Source of the DNA: Xenophilus sp. L33
GTDB lineage: Bacteria > Pseudomonadota > Gammaproteobacteria > Burkholderiales > Burkholderiaceae_C
Assembly (NCBI RefSeq): GCF_009765735.1
Contig: NZ_LMUW01000089.1
Coordinates: 39,941 to 93,431, forward strand
DNA: 53,491 nucleotides
Reading direction: 5' to 3'
Shown: positions 52,737 to 53,491 of the stretch, one piece after another
Position numbering within the stretch: the first letter of the stretch is position 1
Layout: each line of letters begins with the position of its first letter
Notes under the pieces: generated by a model
Seen by the model: only the letters and a program-made list of their open reading frames with translations
The model's database searches: none
What the model was told of the DNA's origin: nothing
Translations under genes and position numbers: made by a program

Positions 52737-52795
52737 TCGGAACCTCCGCGCAGCAGCGCTGCGATGTTCGCCTTCGGAGCGGCCGTGCGGCTCAT
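52733..52795 (-). CDS. 20-codon coupling ORF between mnhB and mnhC
   Basis: A reading frame of 20 codons plus stop starts with the ATG at 52795, which overlaps the mnhB stop (ATGA), and ends with a TGA at 52733-52735, which overlaps the mnhC GTG. It encodes MSRTAAPKANIAALLRGGSE, a basic, non-membrane peptide, and contains the mnhC ribosome site. Its arrangement suggests that ribosomes leaving mnhB pass through it into mnhC. Whether the peptide is functional or only a translational bridge is unknown. Confidence 0.45.
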   Translation of the reverse strand: MSRTAAPKANIAALLRGGSE

Positions 52796-53491
52796 GACGC
52801 TTCCGCCCGTTGCGGCGGCCCCAGCAGCAGCAGCGCCAGCGTCACCGCCAGCGAGGGCATCAGCGCGACCTCGATCACCAGGATCAGCGGCTTGGCCAGG
52901 CCGTCCGGATAGGCGAGGAAGGCGCCCGCCGACCAGGCGCCGAGGAAGCCGATCGCGATGAACACCGCGGGCCCGGCCACCAGCGCCAGCCGCAGCGCGC
53001 GGCGGTCGACCGCGGGCGCATCGCGCAGGCCGGCCATCAGCACCAGCAGCCACATCGCGGCCCATATGGTGGCGCCCTGGAACTTGCCGCCCGGATGGTC
53101 GGCGCCGACCCACAGGATGTAGATGCCCACCACGATGCCGATCGGCGGCAGCACCCGCGCCAGATAGGCCAGGATGCCGTTCGGTTCGGCCACCGGCGCG
53201 GCGCCCGGCCGGCCGCCCCAGAAGCGGTCGGGCGCCAGCGACCAGACGCCGAGCAGCGCGAAGAGCAGCACCACCGCTTCCAGCAGCGTGTCCATGGCGC
53301 GGAAGGACAGCAGCACCGCCGTGATCGGATTGCCGACGCCGGTCGAGCCGATGTTCTGCATGACCTCCGGCGCCAGGCTCGGCGCCGGCTCGGGCAGCAG
53401 CAGCACGCAGGCGCCGATCGCCGCCGCCACCGCGGCCGCGAGCAGCGCTGCCAGCACCCGCGTGGCGCGGCCGGGCTTCTCGGCGCGCGCC
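52792..53491 (-). CDS. mnhB: MbhE-MnhB-type antiporter subunit (5' end at or beyond window edge)
   Basis: The frame is open to the right edge; a possible GTG start at 53457 would give 221 residues. The first part contains GVGNPITAVLLSFRAMDTLL, the pattern of the MbhE/MrpA C-terminal segment. The second part is MnhB, with ILWVGADHPGGKFQGATIWA and four helices. The protein is thus an MbhE-MnhB fusion of a Mrp-type Na+/H+ antiporter or related complex. Upstream genes (MnhE, F, G and MbhD-type) are expected beyond the window. It is marked partial because the true start cannot be seen. Confidence 0.8.
   Translation of the reverse strand, partial: ARAEKPGRATRVLAALLAAAVAAAIGACVLLLPEPAPSLAPEVMQNIGSTGVGNPITAVLLSFRAMDTLLEAVVLLFALLGVWSLAPDRFWGGRPGAAPVAEPNGILAYLARVLPPIGIVVGIYILWVGADHPGGKFQGATIWAAMWLLVLMAGLRDAPAVDRRALRLALVAGPAVFIAIGFLGAWSAGAFLAYPDGLAKPLILVIEVALMPSLAVTLALLLLGPPQRAEAS

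Noticed and set aside
1..53491. CRISPR arrays, tRNA genes, insertion sequences or prophage
   Set aside because: No regularly spaced repeats with unique spacers, no transposase or integrase-like protein and no cloverleaf was recognised by eye; a tRNAscan or IS search could still find something short.

Overview
The window is a dense, GC-rich stretch of chromosome from a betaproteobacterium. The best fit is Burkholderiales, probably Comamonadaceae (Variovorax/Acidovorax/Ramlibacter-like). This rests on gene content: a type II secretion operon with gspN, a cphA/cphA' pair, a ChvE-GguAB sugar transporter under a GbpR-type LysR regulator, and CYTH-CHAD, OprM/NodT and Mrp-type antiporter genes. The genus is inference. 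I recognised no rRNA, tRNA, insertion sequence, phage or CRISPR array, and no gene-free stretch exceeds 300 bases.

Layout. (1) 1-8657, plus strand: the end of a type II secretion operon, gspL(partial)-M-N-D-E-[TPR/O-GlcNAc-transferase-like gene]-F, followed by an overlapping cN-I-type 5'-nucleotidase. (2) 9.6-12.8 kb: a fused ABC exporter (plus strand), converging on vapB-vapC-queC (minus strand). Three 19-bp-spaced direct repeats lie in front of vapB. (3) 12.8-20.5 kb: a cyanophycin locus. An ABC transporter and a DUF1854 gene run left; cphA' (ligase domain degenerate) and a complete cphA run right. (4) 20.7-23.0 kb: a small secreted protein, an 83-aa protein and a CYTH-CHAD protein. The last two sit behind a strong candidate Pho box. 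(5) 23.0-38.6 kb: a sugar uptake and oxidation island. One long minus-strand operon carries an aldehyde dehydrogenase, ytfQ, chvE, gguA, gguB, ytfR, ytfT, yjfF, an aldonate dehydratase and a 2-keto-3-deoxy-acid dehydratase. A LysR gene diverges from it. An SDR sugar dehydrogenase and an SMP-30 lactonase diverge from each other next door. Together these supply every step of a non-phosphorylating oxidation of L-arabinose (or a similar pentose) to 2-oxoglutarate. Two sugar ABC transporters are interleaved in the operon. (6) 38.6-44.3 kb: an orphan FixJ-like response regulator among small exported or membrane proteins of unknown function. (7) 44.4-46.6 kb: a succinate-semialdehyde-dehydrogenase-family enzyme and a glycine-zipper lipoprotein. 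(8) 46.6-53.5 kb, minus strand: a Mrp/Mnh-type antiporter operon (MbhE-MnhB, MnhC, MnhD, ND5-like) that continues into an OprM-type outer membrane factor and an AI-2E family permease. The operon runs off the right edge.

Most interesting points: a predicted O-GlcNAc-transferase gene inside the secretion operon; a repeat element at the gguA/gguB junction that appears to be translated as an N-terminal extension of GguB; the Pho box before the CYTH-CHAD operon; the 19-bp repeat array before vapBC-queC; and the interleaving of two sugar transporters.
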